From: a virus
Virus record (IMG/VR): IMGVR_UViG_3300025264_000087
Span: 1 to 27,351 of that record
Length of the DNA stretch: 27,351 nucleotides
Strand: one strand, 5' to 3'
The position numbers and the translations under genes were made by a program. Positions 13,034 to 22,399 of the stretch are shown here, piece after piece. Position 1 is the stretch's first letter. Every line of letters begins with the position of its first letter. A model generated the notes under the pieces. The model saw only the letters and a program-made list of their open reading frames with translations, had not been told where the DNA came from and ran no database searches.

Positions 13034-14700
13034 TGAAGTTACGTTACTACCAACAAGAAGCCCTTGACGGTCTAAACCATTGGTTTGCCACGCAGTCTCG
13101 TGATGCGTACCCACTCCTTGTGTTACCCACGGGGAGTGGGAAAACCATTGTGTTTGTCTCGTTGATCAAAGAGATCCTCGAGATCGCACCCGAGAACCGC
13201 ATCCTCATCTTGGCTCACCGCCAAGAGTTGATTGCTCAGGCTAAAGATAAACTGCTCATGGTCTGGCCCGATGCACCATGCAGCATCATGGCGGCAGGAC
13301 TTAAAGAGTTCGATGCCAGTGCCTCCATTGTGATTGCCAGTCGAGACACCTTGGCCTCCAAGAAACGTCTTGAAGCAGCACCTCCCTTTGATTTCATTGT
13401 GGTGGATGAAGCCCACCATGTGTCACTTCAAACCGAAACTCAGTACCGCAAGATACTGGATCACTTCAGGGAGTTGGGCGATCCGTGGATCATGGGCTGC
13501 ACGGCTACGCCTTATCGCATGGGCCAGGGCTACATCTATGGATTACAAGATCAGTTCTTTCGAGGAGTGGCTTATCAAGCAGGCATCCCCGAGCTCATTA
13601 AACACGGTCATCTTTCTCGTTTGTCTGCGTTTGCTGTGAACAAGCAGGCCGTCATCGATGCATCCAAAGTACGGCTTAAATTTAAGGGCGGTGACTATCG
13701 GGAAGGCGAGCTTGCAGAACTGGCTATGCATGAAGAAACCATCTTGGCCATCATCGCTGATTGGATTGATAAGGCTTACACCAAAGGTCGTCTTAGCACG
13801 GTGTTCTTTTGCGTGACCATTGCTCATGCCGAGAAGATGACGCACTTCTTGAGAGAAGCAAAGATATCAGCTGCACTTATTACTGCTGAAACTCCCAACG
13901 ATGAGCGAGCTCAGATCCTTAAGGACTTTGAGAACGGTAAGATTAATGCGCTATGCAACGTTGCTGTGCTGACCGAAGGTTGGGATGCACCACGCACTGA
14001 CTGCATTGCTATCCTACGTCCCACTAAATCACTGGGCCTTTATGTCCAGATCTGTGGCCGTGGCATGCGTCCATGGGGAGAGAAAGAGAACTGCCTACTT
14101 CTAGACTATGGTGAGAATATGGAACGTCATGGCTGCATTGATGTGGCGAAACCGCCCACACCTGAAGATGAAGAGAAGGAAAAGATCTGGATTTGTGATG
14201 CATGCCTGCATGTGAATCCCATCGATGCACCCCTATGTGGAGAGTGCAAGGCGCCGAAGCCCCTTCCTGAGATCGTGGAGTCCGATGTGATTCCTTTTGA
14301 GGAAGCAGAAGAAGATGCAGCGGCTGCTCGTATTGCCGCCAAAGGCAATGTGCTTTCGGATGAACTGAAAGAAGCACCGATTCAAGAGAAGGTGCATGAC
14401 ATAAAGAATGTCACGGCCGAAGTGAAGGTGTCAAAAAAAGGCAACACGTACTGTGGGATCTCTTTCTTTACTGAAGATAGTTTCTATCCCTACAGCATGG
14501 CTCTGATGATCGGCATGTATGGGCGTGTGGGTGTTAGATCCATGGCGCAATGGCGCAACTTAACTCAATGGCCTCATGACTTACCGCTGGATGTGGATGA
14601 AGCCGTTAGGCAAATAAATCTGGGGGCTTTCAACAAAATCTCCTCTATCACGGTACGTAAGGAAGGAAAATACTGGAATGTTGTTGGAACTGGATTCTGA
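13033..14700 (+). CDS. SF2 DEAD/DEAH-type helicase with zinc finger
   Basis: 555 aa. Motif I LPTGSGKT (31-38), motif II VVDEAHH (DEAH 125-128), motif III TATP (157-160), and C-terminal motifs including LTEGWDAP (313-320) and QICGRGMRP (339-347) identify an SF2 helicase of the SSL2/COG1061 or type III restriction-subunit-like group, common in phages for recombination or replication restart. A four-cysteine zinc finger follows (C388, C391, C402, C405), then a charged linker and a small C-terminal domain with VTAEVKVSKKGNTYCGI. The start codon touches the last degenerate array unit and has only a weak ribosome binding site, so translation may depend on read-through of the array-containing transcript. 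Overlaps the exonuclease gene by 23 bp. Confidence 0.85.
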   Translation: MKLRYYQQEALDGLNHWFATQSRDAYPLLVLPTGSGKTIVFVSLIKEILEIAPENRILILAHRQELIAQAKDKLLMVWPDAPCSIMAAGLKEFDASASIVIASRDTLASKKRLEAAPPFDFIVVDEAHHVSLQTETQYRKILDHFRELGDPWIMGCTATPYRMGQGYIYGLQDQFFRGVAYQAGIPELIKHGHLSRLSAFAVNKQAVIDASKVRLKFKGGDYREGELAELAMHEETILAIIADWIDKAYTKGRLSTVFFCVTIAHAEKMTHFLREAKISAALITAETPNDERAQILKDFENGKINALCNVAVLTEGWDAPRTDCIAILRPTKSLGLYVQICGRGMRPWGEKENCLLLDYGENMERHGCIDVAKPPTPEDEEKEKIWICDACLHVNPIDAPLCGECKAPKPLPEIVESDVIPFEEAEEDAAAARIAAKGNVLSDELKEAPIQEKVHDIKNVTAEVKVSKKGNTYCGISFFTEDSFYPYSMALMIGMYGRVGVRSMAQWRNLTQWPHDLPLDVDEAVRQINLGAFNKISSITVRKEGKYWNVVGTGF

Positions 14701-15784
14701 AGAGTACTGTCAGGCGCTGGTTACGCGCATTGATGACAAGGTTAAGGAGCTAGATCAACGCTATCGGGGGCACCTGGGGTTCAGTGGCATTGGTGATTCG
14801 GATGAGCGCAAGCTCTGGCTGAACTTCCGCTGGTGCCTGCCGCCTACCTTTGAAGGCCGCATGCTACGTCTGTTCGATCTGGGCAATCACATTGAAGATC
14901 AGGTGATTGAACATCTAGGCAACGTCCTACCTGTTGCCGCCAAGGATGAGGATGGAGAACAGTTCAACACTTCTTTGCTAGGCGGCCACTTCGCTGGGTC
15001 CACGGATGGTCTAGTCAAAGATGTGTTCCCTGCTCCCAATGAAGACACCATGCTGCTCTTGGAAGTAAAGAGTGCTAATGACAAACGCTTTAAAGAACTG
15101 GCCAACAGTGAGGACTATGAGGGATGGTCAGAGACTTATCGATGGCAGATCCATTGCTACATGGGTGCTTTCAATCTGGAGTACGCCCTCGTGGTGGTCT
15201 ACAACAAAAACACCAGCCATCTGTACACCCAGATCATTCCGTTTAACGAGAAGATTTGGGAGAAAGCTCAAGAGAAAGCTCAACGGATCATTGAATCTTC
15301 TGTGCCTTTTACTGCAGGGAAATCTGAATCCGCATGGGAAATGAAGTACGAGGCTCAGATCTTCAAGGACATCTACTTTAAACGGCGTCTACCGCCCTCT
15401 GCCAACTGTCGTAACTGCCTGAGTAGTAAACCCTTAACCTCCTCAAACGGCGCTGTGTGGTTCTGTAGGAGGCATGAGGCGGCCCGTAGTATTGAAGACC
15501 AACGGGCTGGATGTGAAGACCATCTATGGATACCTGACCTGGTGAACGCCGATCACTTCCCAGAGCAGAGCACGGACGATGTGATTGCCTACACCAAGGA
15601 AGGGAAAACGTTTACCAACGCCATCAAGAAAGAAATAGGGGCCATGGCTTTCAGTAGCGTTGAGATGCGCGAGCTCTCAAAGATAGACTTCGATGCCAAC
15701 GTGATGGAACACATGGAACCTTTACGTACTGAGTTTAACGGCCACTACATAGAGGCCATGAATGAGGATGAAGACGCTTTTTAA
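14678..15784 (+). CDS. PD-(D/E)XK exonuclease, RecB/Cas4-like
   Basis: 368 aa. FSGIGDSDERKLW near the N-terminus, GNHIEDQVIEHL (69-80), AGSTDGLV with Asp 110, and LLLEVKSAND with the E-x-K pair (129-131), then YRWQIHCYMGA, form the catalytic core of the phage RecB/Cas4-type nuclease family. NCRNCLSS and a later Cys-x-x-x-His segment could bind a metal or an Fe-S cluster as in Cas4/AddB. Expected role: processing of double-strand ends for Sak4/SSB recombination. ATG lies inside the helicase gene after AAGGAAAA. Its stop shares TTAA (15781-15784) with the converging gene. Confidence 0.8.
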   Translation: MLLELDSEEYCQALVTRIDDKVKELDQRYRGHLGFSGIGDSDERKLWLNFRWCLPPTFEGRMLRLFDLGNHIEDQVIEHLGNVLPVAAKDEDGEQFNTSLLGGHFAGSTDGLVKDVFPAPNEDTMLLLEVKSANDKRFKELANSEDYEGWSETYRWQIHCYMGAFNLEYALVVVYNKNTSHLYTQIIPFNEKIWEKAQEKAQRIIESSVPFTAGKSESAWEMKYEAQIFKDIYFKRRLPPSANCRNCLSSKPLTSSNGAVWFCRRHEAARSIEDQRAGCEDHLWIPDLVNADHFPEQSTDDVIAYTKEGKTFTNAIKKEIGAMAFSSVEMRELSKIDFDANVMEHMEPLRTEFNGHYIEAMNEDEDAF

Positions 15785-15951
15785 GAAGAGATTTTTTCTT
15801 TTTCTTCGATAGGAACGTCTTTGGTTGTCCACGCCTCATCTTTTTTGGTGGTCGGATCATCTGCAACAAAGCGACCATCTTCATCGCGTGTGCGTACTTC
15901 AACTTCCTTGACCTTACGCACGTTGCGCTTCCACCAGCTACGTAAACTCAT
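15781..15951 (-). CDS. Small charged phage protein, 56 aa
   Basis: A short frame with a clear AGGAG ribosome binding site seven bases before ATG 15951. It begins MSLRSWWKRNVRKVKEVEV, contains DEDGRFVADDPTTKKDEAW, and ends KEKISS. Similar small proteins with a GR(F/Y)VADDP...EAW motif occur in marine phages as far as I recall; function unknown. It is the last gene of the right-hand minus-strand block, 9 bp after the SNase-like gene. Confidence 0.65.
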   Translation of the reverse strand: MSLRSWWKRNVRKVKEVEVRTRDEDGRFVADDPTTKKDEAWTTKDVPIEEKEKISS

Positions 15952-15960
15952 CGCTATCTC

Positions 15961-16323
15961 CTATGTCCAAGACTCTTTTTTGCCGCCCCAGTATTCTCGG
16001 GCATGGCCTTCCTCAATGAGTATCTTACAAATATCCTTACCCTCTTCGGTATGTGGGATACCTAAGATACGCCCGTACTTTCCCCGACCTAACGACTGCA
16101 CGGCCAGCTTCTCACCGCAAAGCTCCTTCAACCGTTCCTTTGCCGCTAGACCCAGTACCTTTTCTTCTTTGTTTCGGGTTCGGGATTCCGGTGTATCAAT
16201 GCCTGCCAAACGAATCCGTTGCTTGTTAAGCCACACAGAAAACCCCAGATCAATGTCCACATCAATGGTGTCACCATCTATTACCCGTACCAGCGTTGCG
16301 TTGTAATAAAAGGGGTCACTCAT
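15961..16323 (-). CDS. Staphylococcal-nuclease-like (thermonuclease) protein
   Basis: 120-aa SNase domain: VIDGDTIDVDIDLGF carries the Ca-binding Asp residues, RIRLAGIDTPESR holds the first catalytic Arg and the GIDTPE signature, and LGRGKYGRILG follows with the second. No signal peptide, so it probably acts in the cytoplasm, for example on host DNA or in DNA processing. Start overlaps the DUF1064 stop by 4 bp. Confidence 0.85.
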   Translation of the reverse strand: MSDPFYYNATLVRVIDGDTIDVDIDLGFSVWLNKQRIRLAGIDTPESRTRNKEEKVLGLAAKERLKELCGEKLAVQSLGRGKYGRILGIPHTEEGKDICKILIEEGHAREYWGGKKESWT

Positions 16324-16682
16324 GCTGCTTCCTTGGGTAGAACGTCAGCGTTTGGGTTGGTGACGATCTCAATGCTCACGTCAGGGTACAACGCCTCGAC
16401 TAGTTTCTTTTTGAGGTTGAAGACATGGGTGAGCACACCCTTGGTATCTTCCACGATCACACGCTCATTCACCTTGTAGCGAAAGTCAGCGTAGTAACGA
16501 CAGATCAACTTACCATTCACGTCACATCGATACGGCACCTGGGTCTCAAGATCACTGATCTCGCCTGCCTCCTGCAGCATCTTCAGAACTTTGTAACGTG
16601 CTCCCTCAAGCTTGGAATCAAATGTAATGCCATCGTAAGTTACCTTGATGGCTTTGTACTTGTTGCGGTAGCGGCGTCTCAT
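16320..16682 (-). CDS. DUF1064-family phage nuclease-like protein
   Basis: 120 aa. NKYKAIKVTYDGITFDSKLEGARYKVLK-type start (Asp/Ser-Lys-x-Glu), QVPYRCDVNGKLICRYYADFRY, then VIVEDTKGVLTHVFNLKKKL with the D/E-x-K pattern: this is the DUF1064 family, a PD-(D/E)XK-fold phage protein thought to act as a Holliday-junction-resolvase-like endonuclease. ATG at 16682 overlaps the stop of the giant virion-type gene by 4 bp. Confidence 0.82.
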   Translation of the reverse strand: MRRRYRNKYKAIKVTYDGITFDSKLEGARYKVLKMLQEAGEISDLETQVPYRCDVNGKLICRYYADFRYKVNERVIVEDTKGVLTHVFNLKKKLVEALYPDVSIEIVTNPNADVLPKEAA

Positions 16683-19600
16683 GGCTCACCAATACCAAGT
16701 AACTTATTGATCTCAGCTTGGCGTAGAGCCTGAGTGCCTTGGGTGGGTGCTGCTGGTTGTTGGGCCGCAGGTTGCTGATTGAATAGTGATAAGGGTGGTG
16801 CGCCAGGAGCAGTAGGTGCTGGAGGGCTAAAGCTCACCCCTCTTGCTGGCGTGAGGTCAGGGAATCGACGTTGCGCTTGCTGAGCGTACGCTTGAGAGAT
16901 AAGCCCCATATCAATTGGGTTTGAAACTTTATTGCGTCTAGCCAACTGAGCCTCGGCAATTGTTTCTTTGGAGGGGAAGAAAGGAACAAAGGTTCCATTC
17001 ATGATTGCTTGGTACTTAGGTGTCTTGGCACGCTTCAGTGGAGCAACGATGTCTGCATCAGAAATCCCCAACAGTCGAGCATCTTCCACCGCCATAGACA
17101 AATCGCGTAATCCTTTGAAGCGTTGCTCGTTACTTAAGACATACGCTTTAGTTATATCTTCAGCCGACTTAGCGTCTCGACTACGGGCCACCCTGTTAAA
17201 TATTCTGGCGGCTTCACGCACTTGTTGGCTTGCTTCAATACCTCGATAAAACAATGTGTTTTCTATCTGAGGCTTGATGGTTTTTGCACCGCTTAAAGAT
17301 TCCACCATTGTCCCAAGAGCATCTAAGCGTTCACCTGTACGTTTCCGATTGGTAGCAGGATCAGCACCAAACGCAAGGCCAATGGCTTTTGGAAAATCTC
17401 TTGCCTTTACATCCAGATACAGCAACCCGCCACCCAATGGGGAATCTGCACCCGCCCGAATCTCAATGGGAGAGATGCCAGGAGTAAGAGATTCCAGTAG
17501 GTGAGATAGTCTTTTCCCCCATTTCATGGACTCAGGGTCAGCTTCATTCCAAATGGGACGCCCAAACTCTGTTTGATTTCTTGCAACATCCAGCATCTTT
17601 TGCGTGATCATGGATTCCGAAACGAAGGGTGAAAGAAACTCACCGACACTTTCATTCAGAGAATCATAAACAATGCTAAGCATCTCCTCTTCGTTATCAA
17701 TGCCTTTATTAACGGTATTCCACAACGCCGTGATGGGCCTACGCATGTAGTCGTAAGGGTTGGTGTAAGAGAAATTATAAAACTCAGTGGGGTTGCCTTT
17801 TTTATCGGAAGCGATAGGAATCAATTCACTATGACGATCCCATGGTGCAGCAAAGGAGCGTTTGTATGCATCGACTTGCTCTCTATCACTACCTGTAAGC
17901 CACAACCCCATGTTGTAAAGCCCAGTATTCAATCCAAACTGAACTGCACTTAATCCTACGAGCCGACGCATCCCTATAGAGCGAATCTCTGGAGATTCAC
18001 TTGCCAGTTCTTTGACGGCTCGAGTCAGGATATTGCCACTGGTACGAAGAATTTCTGCAGGAAATGCAATGAAGTTACCTAAAGGCAACCGACGTAAAGC
18101 TTGGATAGCTGGAGGGATACGAGCGTAGTTAGGGACAGTGTCCCTAACGATGGCGGCAGCTTCTCGTTCCAGAGCCCTAGTTAGAGCTTTGTCAGTGAGT
18201 GCTGCAATATTTGCTCCTCGTCCAAACTCCAATATGTTCTGAGCATCTGTTGCTGGAATATTGAGCGGCCTTCTACTTTTAGCTGCTGTCTGAATAGCAT
18301 TTTCAAGACGCCCATATTCCATCTTGTAGCTATAGATCTTCCAGACATCATCAGAGCCTTGATAAAGTTTGTTAGCAAAAGAATCGCGGCGTCCTTTAAT
18401 AAAACGCATAGCATCCTTGCCTAACTTGGTTGAGCCTAAGAGCGAAGCTTGATTCGCTTCACGAATCAGTTGTTCCCACTCTCCTTTGCGTGCGCCTGTA
18501 TCTACTAAGCCTAAGTCCAAATACTTTTGGAACTCTGCGTCACGAACAGCTTTAATTTCCCCAGGTCTAATAGCCCCAGCTTTTTCAGCAAGCTTGTACT
18601 TATCAAAGATATCGTTGAATACAGTGAGCGCAGACTCAGTAAGTTCTTTTCCTCTGCCTAAATTGCCATTGGCGATAGCAAAAAAAGAGGCCGTGGTACC
18701 GTTACGTATTTGGGTAATGGGGCTATATACGGTCTTCGCCATCTGCGACATACCTTTTAAGCCCAAGAAAGTAGCGTAGTACTTGTTCTCTGCAAGACTT
18801 TGTAAAGCAGCAGGGACATCTTGAAACGCTCGAGCATGCTCTGTCTTTGCCCACTTATCAGCAAGAGGGCCAAACTTCAGACGTTCCGCATCGCTGTCAC
18901 CACCGATCTTGGTCCACCCTTGAATGTCGCCCGTTTCACCTACTTCATTTGCTGTTTTCAAAAACTTTTGTTCAGCAGGAAGCAAATCGTTAAAGCCAGT
19001 AATGTCTCGAAAGTATTTACCTTTCGTTAGGAGCTTAGCTTGCCCCTCAATGGTTTCTTTTGCCTTAGTCAGCAAGCCTTCTTTACGATCCTCAAATCCT
19101 CGTTTACCTGTTTTAATATCTTTAAAAGTCCCATCCGCTTGTCTTGCTCGCATGAACACATCGGCATCACCCGTGTACTCACCCATCCACTCACGGACAG
19201 CGTGTAAGTTATCTAAAGTACGTCCCTTCAACGGGCCTTGACCGGCGGCTCGAATAACATCCTCATCAAACTGCATTCGTGTTTCCATGCCAGCAGAATC
19301 AAAGGTAGTGCGTGAGCGCAATTGATCTAAGATATCAATGGCTTCTTTCTCTAGTGCAGCTTCTGAATCGTACTTTCCTGTATCTTGTAACGCTTCTTTC
19401 AATTCCTTCTTAGCGTTATCAAAACTTTTAGGGGGTGGTTTGTAATCAACATCATGCAGCATGCGATAAGCGCGTGTGCCATAGTACTGTCGTTGATTAT
19501 TAATCTGTTCAATCAATTGTGTATGCAACTCTGGGTTTAAAATACCTCGCTCACCACTCGTTAGAAGCTTGGATTGCTCGTCAATTAATTTGCGTATGTT

Positions 19601-20722
19601 TTGAGAAGCCTCAGCTAACTTGACGTGTTTAGTGCCTGCAAGAGAGACACGACCTGCAGCCAAATCCCCAATTTTTTCATCCAACTTTTTTAGTGCAGCT
19701 ATCGAATTCCCTGGATCTTCCTTAAAAAGACTGTTGTTCAGCGCTTCAATTGCATCATCCTGAAGACCCTTGTTGAGAGCACCTGACTTTGCCAAGATCC
19801 TAAAGCCACGGTCAATTTGATCGAACTGTTTGCCCATTAAGTTATCAACAGCATTAGCTGCAGCAACTTGCGTGGCTTTGATATCTGCCAGTTCCCTGAA
19901 AGGCATTTCTCCCTGAAACGTAAACCATTTCTTGCGTTGATTATTCGCTCTTTGAATAGCTCGCCTAAGCATGCTGGGACTTTCTAAATCTTCAGGACGA
20001 TTTAAAAATTTGAGAGGCGAGTCAGTTTCACGAATGTATTGAGCCGCTTGAGAATCAGAAATCTTCTGCATCGTCTTAGAAGTTGCCGCCCTATCCATGG
20101 CATACACACCCCCTTTGCCTATACCTTTAAGCAACTGAGGAATTCCAAGAATCAATGCAGCGCCTTCACCAGCTACCTTCAATCGATTACCAAGTTCTGC
20201 TGTAGCTTTCTCAATACCTTCAAGGTCTTCAGTTTTAGTGGCCTTCATCGGCTCAATGTCGAAGAAATCTCCCAAGAAAGACTCTACATCCTGTGTGGCC
20301 ACAGCAAAATCTGCACCCATCAATGCAGCAACTTGAGCCGTGTCTCCTAAATTTTTAGCTTTAGCAATTTTAGCAGCCGCTGTCCCTGGAACAGCAAATT
20401 GCGTGATCAACTTGGCAAATTGACCGCCTTGGGTATAGACCTTCGGCGTAATATTTTCATAGAACGCACGCACCCGATCTGTATAACCAGGGTCATCAAG
20501 TAAAAGTTCAATGGGAGCAGCAGCTAATGTAGAGACACCTTCGACAGCTTTAACAAGACCTGCCGCACCACCACGAACTAAATCGCCCGTGGTCATGAAA
20601 CTTTCAGATGCAGCGTCAACTCCGCCTATATCCCCCAATGAGCTTTCAATAATTCGCCGTGCTTCTTCGGGATCATCGGTGTCAACTTCAATGGAAGCAC
20701 CGCTTCCTAAGTCAACAAGCAT
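16679..20722 (-). CDS. Large virion-associated / DNA-ejection-type protein, 1347 aa
   Basis: The size and the place after a 316-aa and a 557-aa structural protein match the gp14-gp15-gp16 internal core order of T7-like phages (gp16 is about 1,300 aa). Sequence: acidic N-terminus, Ala/Gly-rich amphipathic segments, long helical middle, a TVYSPITQIRNGTTASFFA segment, and KLYQGSDDVWKIYSYKMEYGRLE as in marine phage large virion proteins, then a Pro/Gln/Ala-rich tail. No lytic transglycosylase or polymerase motif is visible. Expected role is in DNA ejection through the cell envelope. Function is by position and size, not by a catalytic signature. Confidence 0.6.
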   Translation of the reverse strand: MLVDLGSGASIEVDTDDPEEARRIIESSLGDIGGVDAASESFMTTGDLVRGGAAGLVKAVEGVSTLAAAPIELLLDDPGYTDRVRAFYENITPKVYTQGGQFAKLITQFAVPGTAAAKIAKAKNLGDTAQVAALMGADFAVATQDVESFLGDFFDIEPMKATKTEDLEGIEKATAELGNRLKVAGEGAALILGIPQLLKGIGKGGVYAMDRAATSKTMQKISDSQAAQYIRETDSPLKFLNRPEDLESPSMLRRAIQRANNQRKKWFTFQGEMPFRELADIKATQVAAANAVDNLMGKQFDQIDRGFRILAKSGALNKGLQDDAIEALNNSLFKEDPGNSIAALKKLDEKIGDLAAGRVSLAGTKHVKLAEASQNIRKLIDEQSKLLTSGERGILNPELHTQLIEQINNQRQYYGTRAYRMLHDVDYKPPPKSFDNAKKELKEALQDTGKYDSEAALEKEAIDILDQLRSRTTFDSAGMETRMQFDEDVIRAAGQGPLKGRTLDNLHAVREWMGEYTGDADVFMRARQADGTFKDIKTGKRGFEDRKEGLLTKAKETIEGQAKLLTKGKYFRDITGFNDLLPAEQKFLKTANEVGETGDIQGWTKIGGDSDAERLKFGPLADKWAKTEHARAFQDVPAALQSLAENKYYATFLGLKGMSQMAKTVYSPITQIRNGTTASFFAIANGNLGRGKELTESALTVFNDIFDKYKLAEKAGAIRPGEIKAVRDAEFQKYLDLGLVDTGARKGEWEQLIREANQASLLGSTKLGKDAMRFIKGRRDSFANKLYQGSDDVWKIYSYKMEYGRLENAIQTAAKSRRPLNIPATDAQNILEFGRGANIAALTDKALTRALEREAAAIVRDTVPNYARIPPAIQALRRLPLGNFIAFPAEILRTSGNILTRAVKELASESPEIRSIGMRRLVGLSAVQFGLNTGLYNMGLWLTGSDREQVDAYKRSFAAPWDRHSELIPIASDKKGNPTEFYNFSYTNPYDYMRRPITALWNTVNKGIDNEEEMLSIVYDSLNESVGEFLSPFVSESMITQKMLDVARNQTEFGRPIWNEADPESMKWGKRLSHLLESLTPGISPIEIRAGADSPLGGGLLYLDVKARDFPKAIGLAFGADPATNRKRTGERLDALGTMVESLSGAKTIKPQIENTLFYRGIEASQQVREAARIFNRVARSRDAKSAEDITKAYVLSNEQRFKGLRDLSMAVEDARLLGISDADIVAPLKRAKTPKYQAIMNGTFVPFFPSKETIAEAQLARRNKVSNPIDMGLISQAYAQQAQRRFPDLTPARGVSFSPPAPTAPGAPPLSLFNQQPAAQQPAAPTQGTQALRQAEINKLLGIGEP

Positions 20723-20725
20723 GAC

Positions 20726-22399
20726 TTACAAAACGCCTCTCTCTTGGAGAGCTATCGCGGTTTTTACAATCTCATCATAGGCACTAGATTGGATGGTTGT
20801 TTCTTTACCATCTGCATCAGTCACTATTCTTTCTTGTTTAACAAATAAGCTTTGGGCTGGAGTGCCACCCTTCACTAATGCAGTGAGTTGTTCTTTGATG
20901 TAATCGCTTTTGCTTTTACCCAAAGCCATCTTCACAAGTTCTTCTTCTGAAGCATCTGGATAAGCTACCGCCAGCGTTTCTATCATTTCTTCTGTTTTTG
21001 ATTTACCCGCTTTGATCTTATCCATTTCATCATGGAAAGCTTCAACACTTTTACCTAGAAAATTTACAGGGGCAGCACCCTCAACTGGTTGAGTCATTGC
21101 AGAGAAAGCTGCTTGCATCGCTCGACGATATTCAGGATCTGTCTTGATCCGATCCATAGAATTTATGATGGTTTGACCTGCCTCTAAGGGGAGATCTCCT
21201 ATGTTCTGAAGCAATGACCTCCAGAAGCTTGGATCATCATCTGGATCGTCTTTGGGAATAACTTCTTCAGTAATGACCTCTTCTTCTTCTCCTCCCCCTA
21301 AAAGAGCCGCTCCTAATCCAGCACCCGTAAGTCCCAACGCTGCAGATTTACCAGGGTTTCTTGCTAGAGCTCCAAGCACTGGTACTTTCTTTGCAGTTTC
21401 CGCACCCCCTTTAATTCCTTTCCCAGCTGCTTTAACTCCCTTCATAACTAAAGAACCTAGTCCGTATTTTTGAACTGGACCAAATCCTTTCTCAGCTGCA
21501 CCAGCACGACGCTCTGTAGAGATCTCACCACCTGCTGCAGCAAGCCAACGTTCGTCATCACCAATATCTTTAATGCCTTTCAGAATGTTCTTGCCTGGGA
21601 ACCACCCAGATTCTTTAGATAAATCTAAAGCCTTACGCTTTTTCTTCTTGGAATCTTTATCTTTCTTTGTGGTTGAACTGCGTGTCACTACTGGAGGCTT
21701 GGGCGGTTGAAGGACACCAGCTACAACAGCAGGCATTGTGGTTGCAGTAATAACATCCTTGTCTGTAATGACATCATCACCATCGGCGGTTGTTTGCTCT
21801 GATACTTTTTCTTGGACAGATACTTCATCCATATCAGGCTCACCCGCTAGTTCTTGAGCAAGCGCTGCAGCAGCAGGCATTTCTCTAGCTATTTGAGATT
21901 GGGCATACCCCGCTGTTCTTCCGGCCCCTTTTGCTACAGGTACTTTTTCTTGTACATCTGCAACTTTCTTTAAAACTTTTGCAACCTTAGATCCTTTGTA
22001 TCCAAGCGCTGCTAATCGAGCGGCTATAGCAGCAGGAGGAAATAACCATAAGGGAGCTGTCGCTGCTGCAATGGCCACATCTACAGGATCATTAGGATCA
22101 GCAATAAGGAAGTCAGTAATATCTCTAAGATTGACAGTGCCTTCAGCAGATTTATCTAATGAAAAGAAATCATCAGCCATTTCTAACCCGCTAGCGTAAT
22201 CAGCAATATCGCCTGCAAATTCACCGGCAGCACCACCCCAATCTTTTAATGCAGCAATACCCGATGAGGCCATATCACCTATGTCCTCCAGCCAACCACC
22301 CTCCTGCATATTGATGGGAGCTACACCACTCATGATGCCAGACCCAGCACGCTCACCAGGAGTTTGAAACATAGGCCGACTAAGAGCATCGTCGTACAT
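20726..22399 (-). CDS. Probable internal virion protein, 557 aa
   Basis: Ala/Gly-rich protein with hydrophobic stretches (APLWLFPPAAIAARLAALGY; SAALGLTGAGLGAALLGGG) that could cross a membrane, a strongly basic linker (TTKKDKDSKKKKRKAL), and a helical C-terminus (SEEELVKMALGKSKSDYIKE). No family domain recognised. It is 1 bp overlapped with the 316-aa gene upstream and 3 bp from the 1347-aa gene, so it is likely the middle member of an ejection-protein set. Confidence 0.55.
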   Translation of the reverse strand: MYDDALSRPMFQTPGERAGSGIMSGVAPINMQEGGWLEDIGDMASSGIAALKDWGGAAGEFAGDIADYASGLEMADDFFSLDKSAEGTVNLRDITDFLIADPNDPVDVAIAAATAPLWLFPPAAIAARLAALGYKGSKVAKVLKKVADVQEKVPVAKGAGRTAGYAQSQIAREMPAAAALAQELAGEPDMDEVSVQEKVSEQTTADGDDVITDKDVITATTMPAVVAGVLQPPKPPVVTRSSTTKKDKDSKKKKRKALDLSKESGWFPGKNILKGIKDIGDDERWLAAAGGEISTERRAGAAEKGFGPVQKYGLGSLVMKGVKAAGKGIKGGAETAKKVPVLGALARNPGKSAALGLTGAGLGAALLGGGEEEEVITEEVIPKDDPDDDPSFWRSLLQNIGDLPLEAGQTIINSMDRIKTDPEYRRAMQAAFSAMTQPVEGAAPVNFLGKSVEAFHDEMDKIKAGKSKTEEMIETLAVAYPDASEEELVKMALGKSKSDYIKEQLTALVKGGTPAQSLFVKQERIVTDADGKETTIQSSAYDEIVKTAIALQERGVL

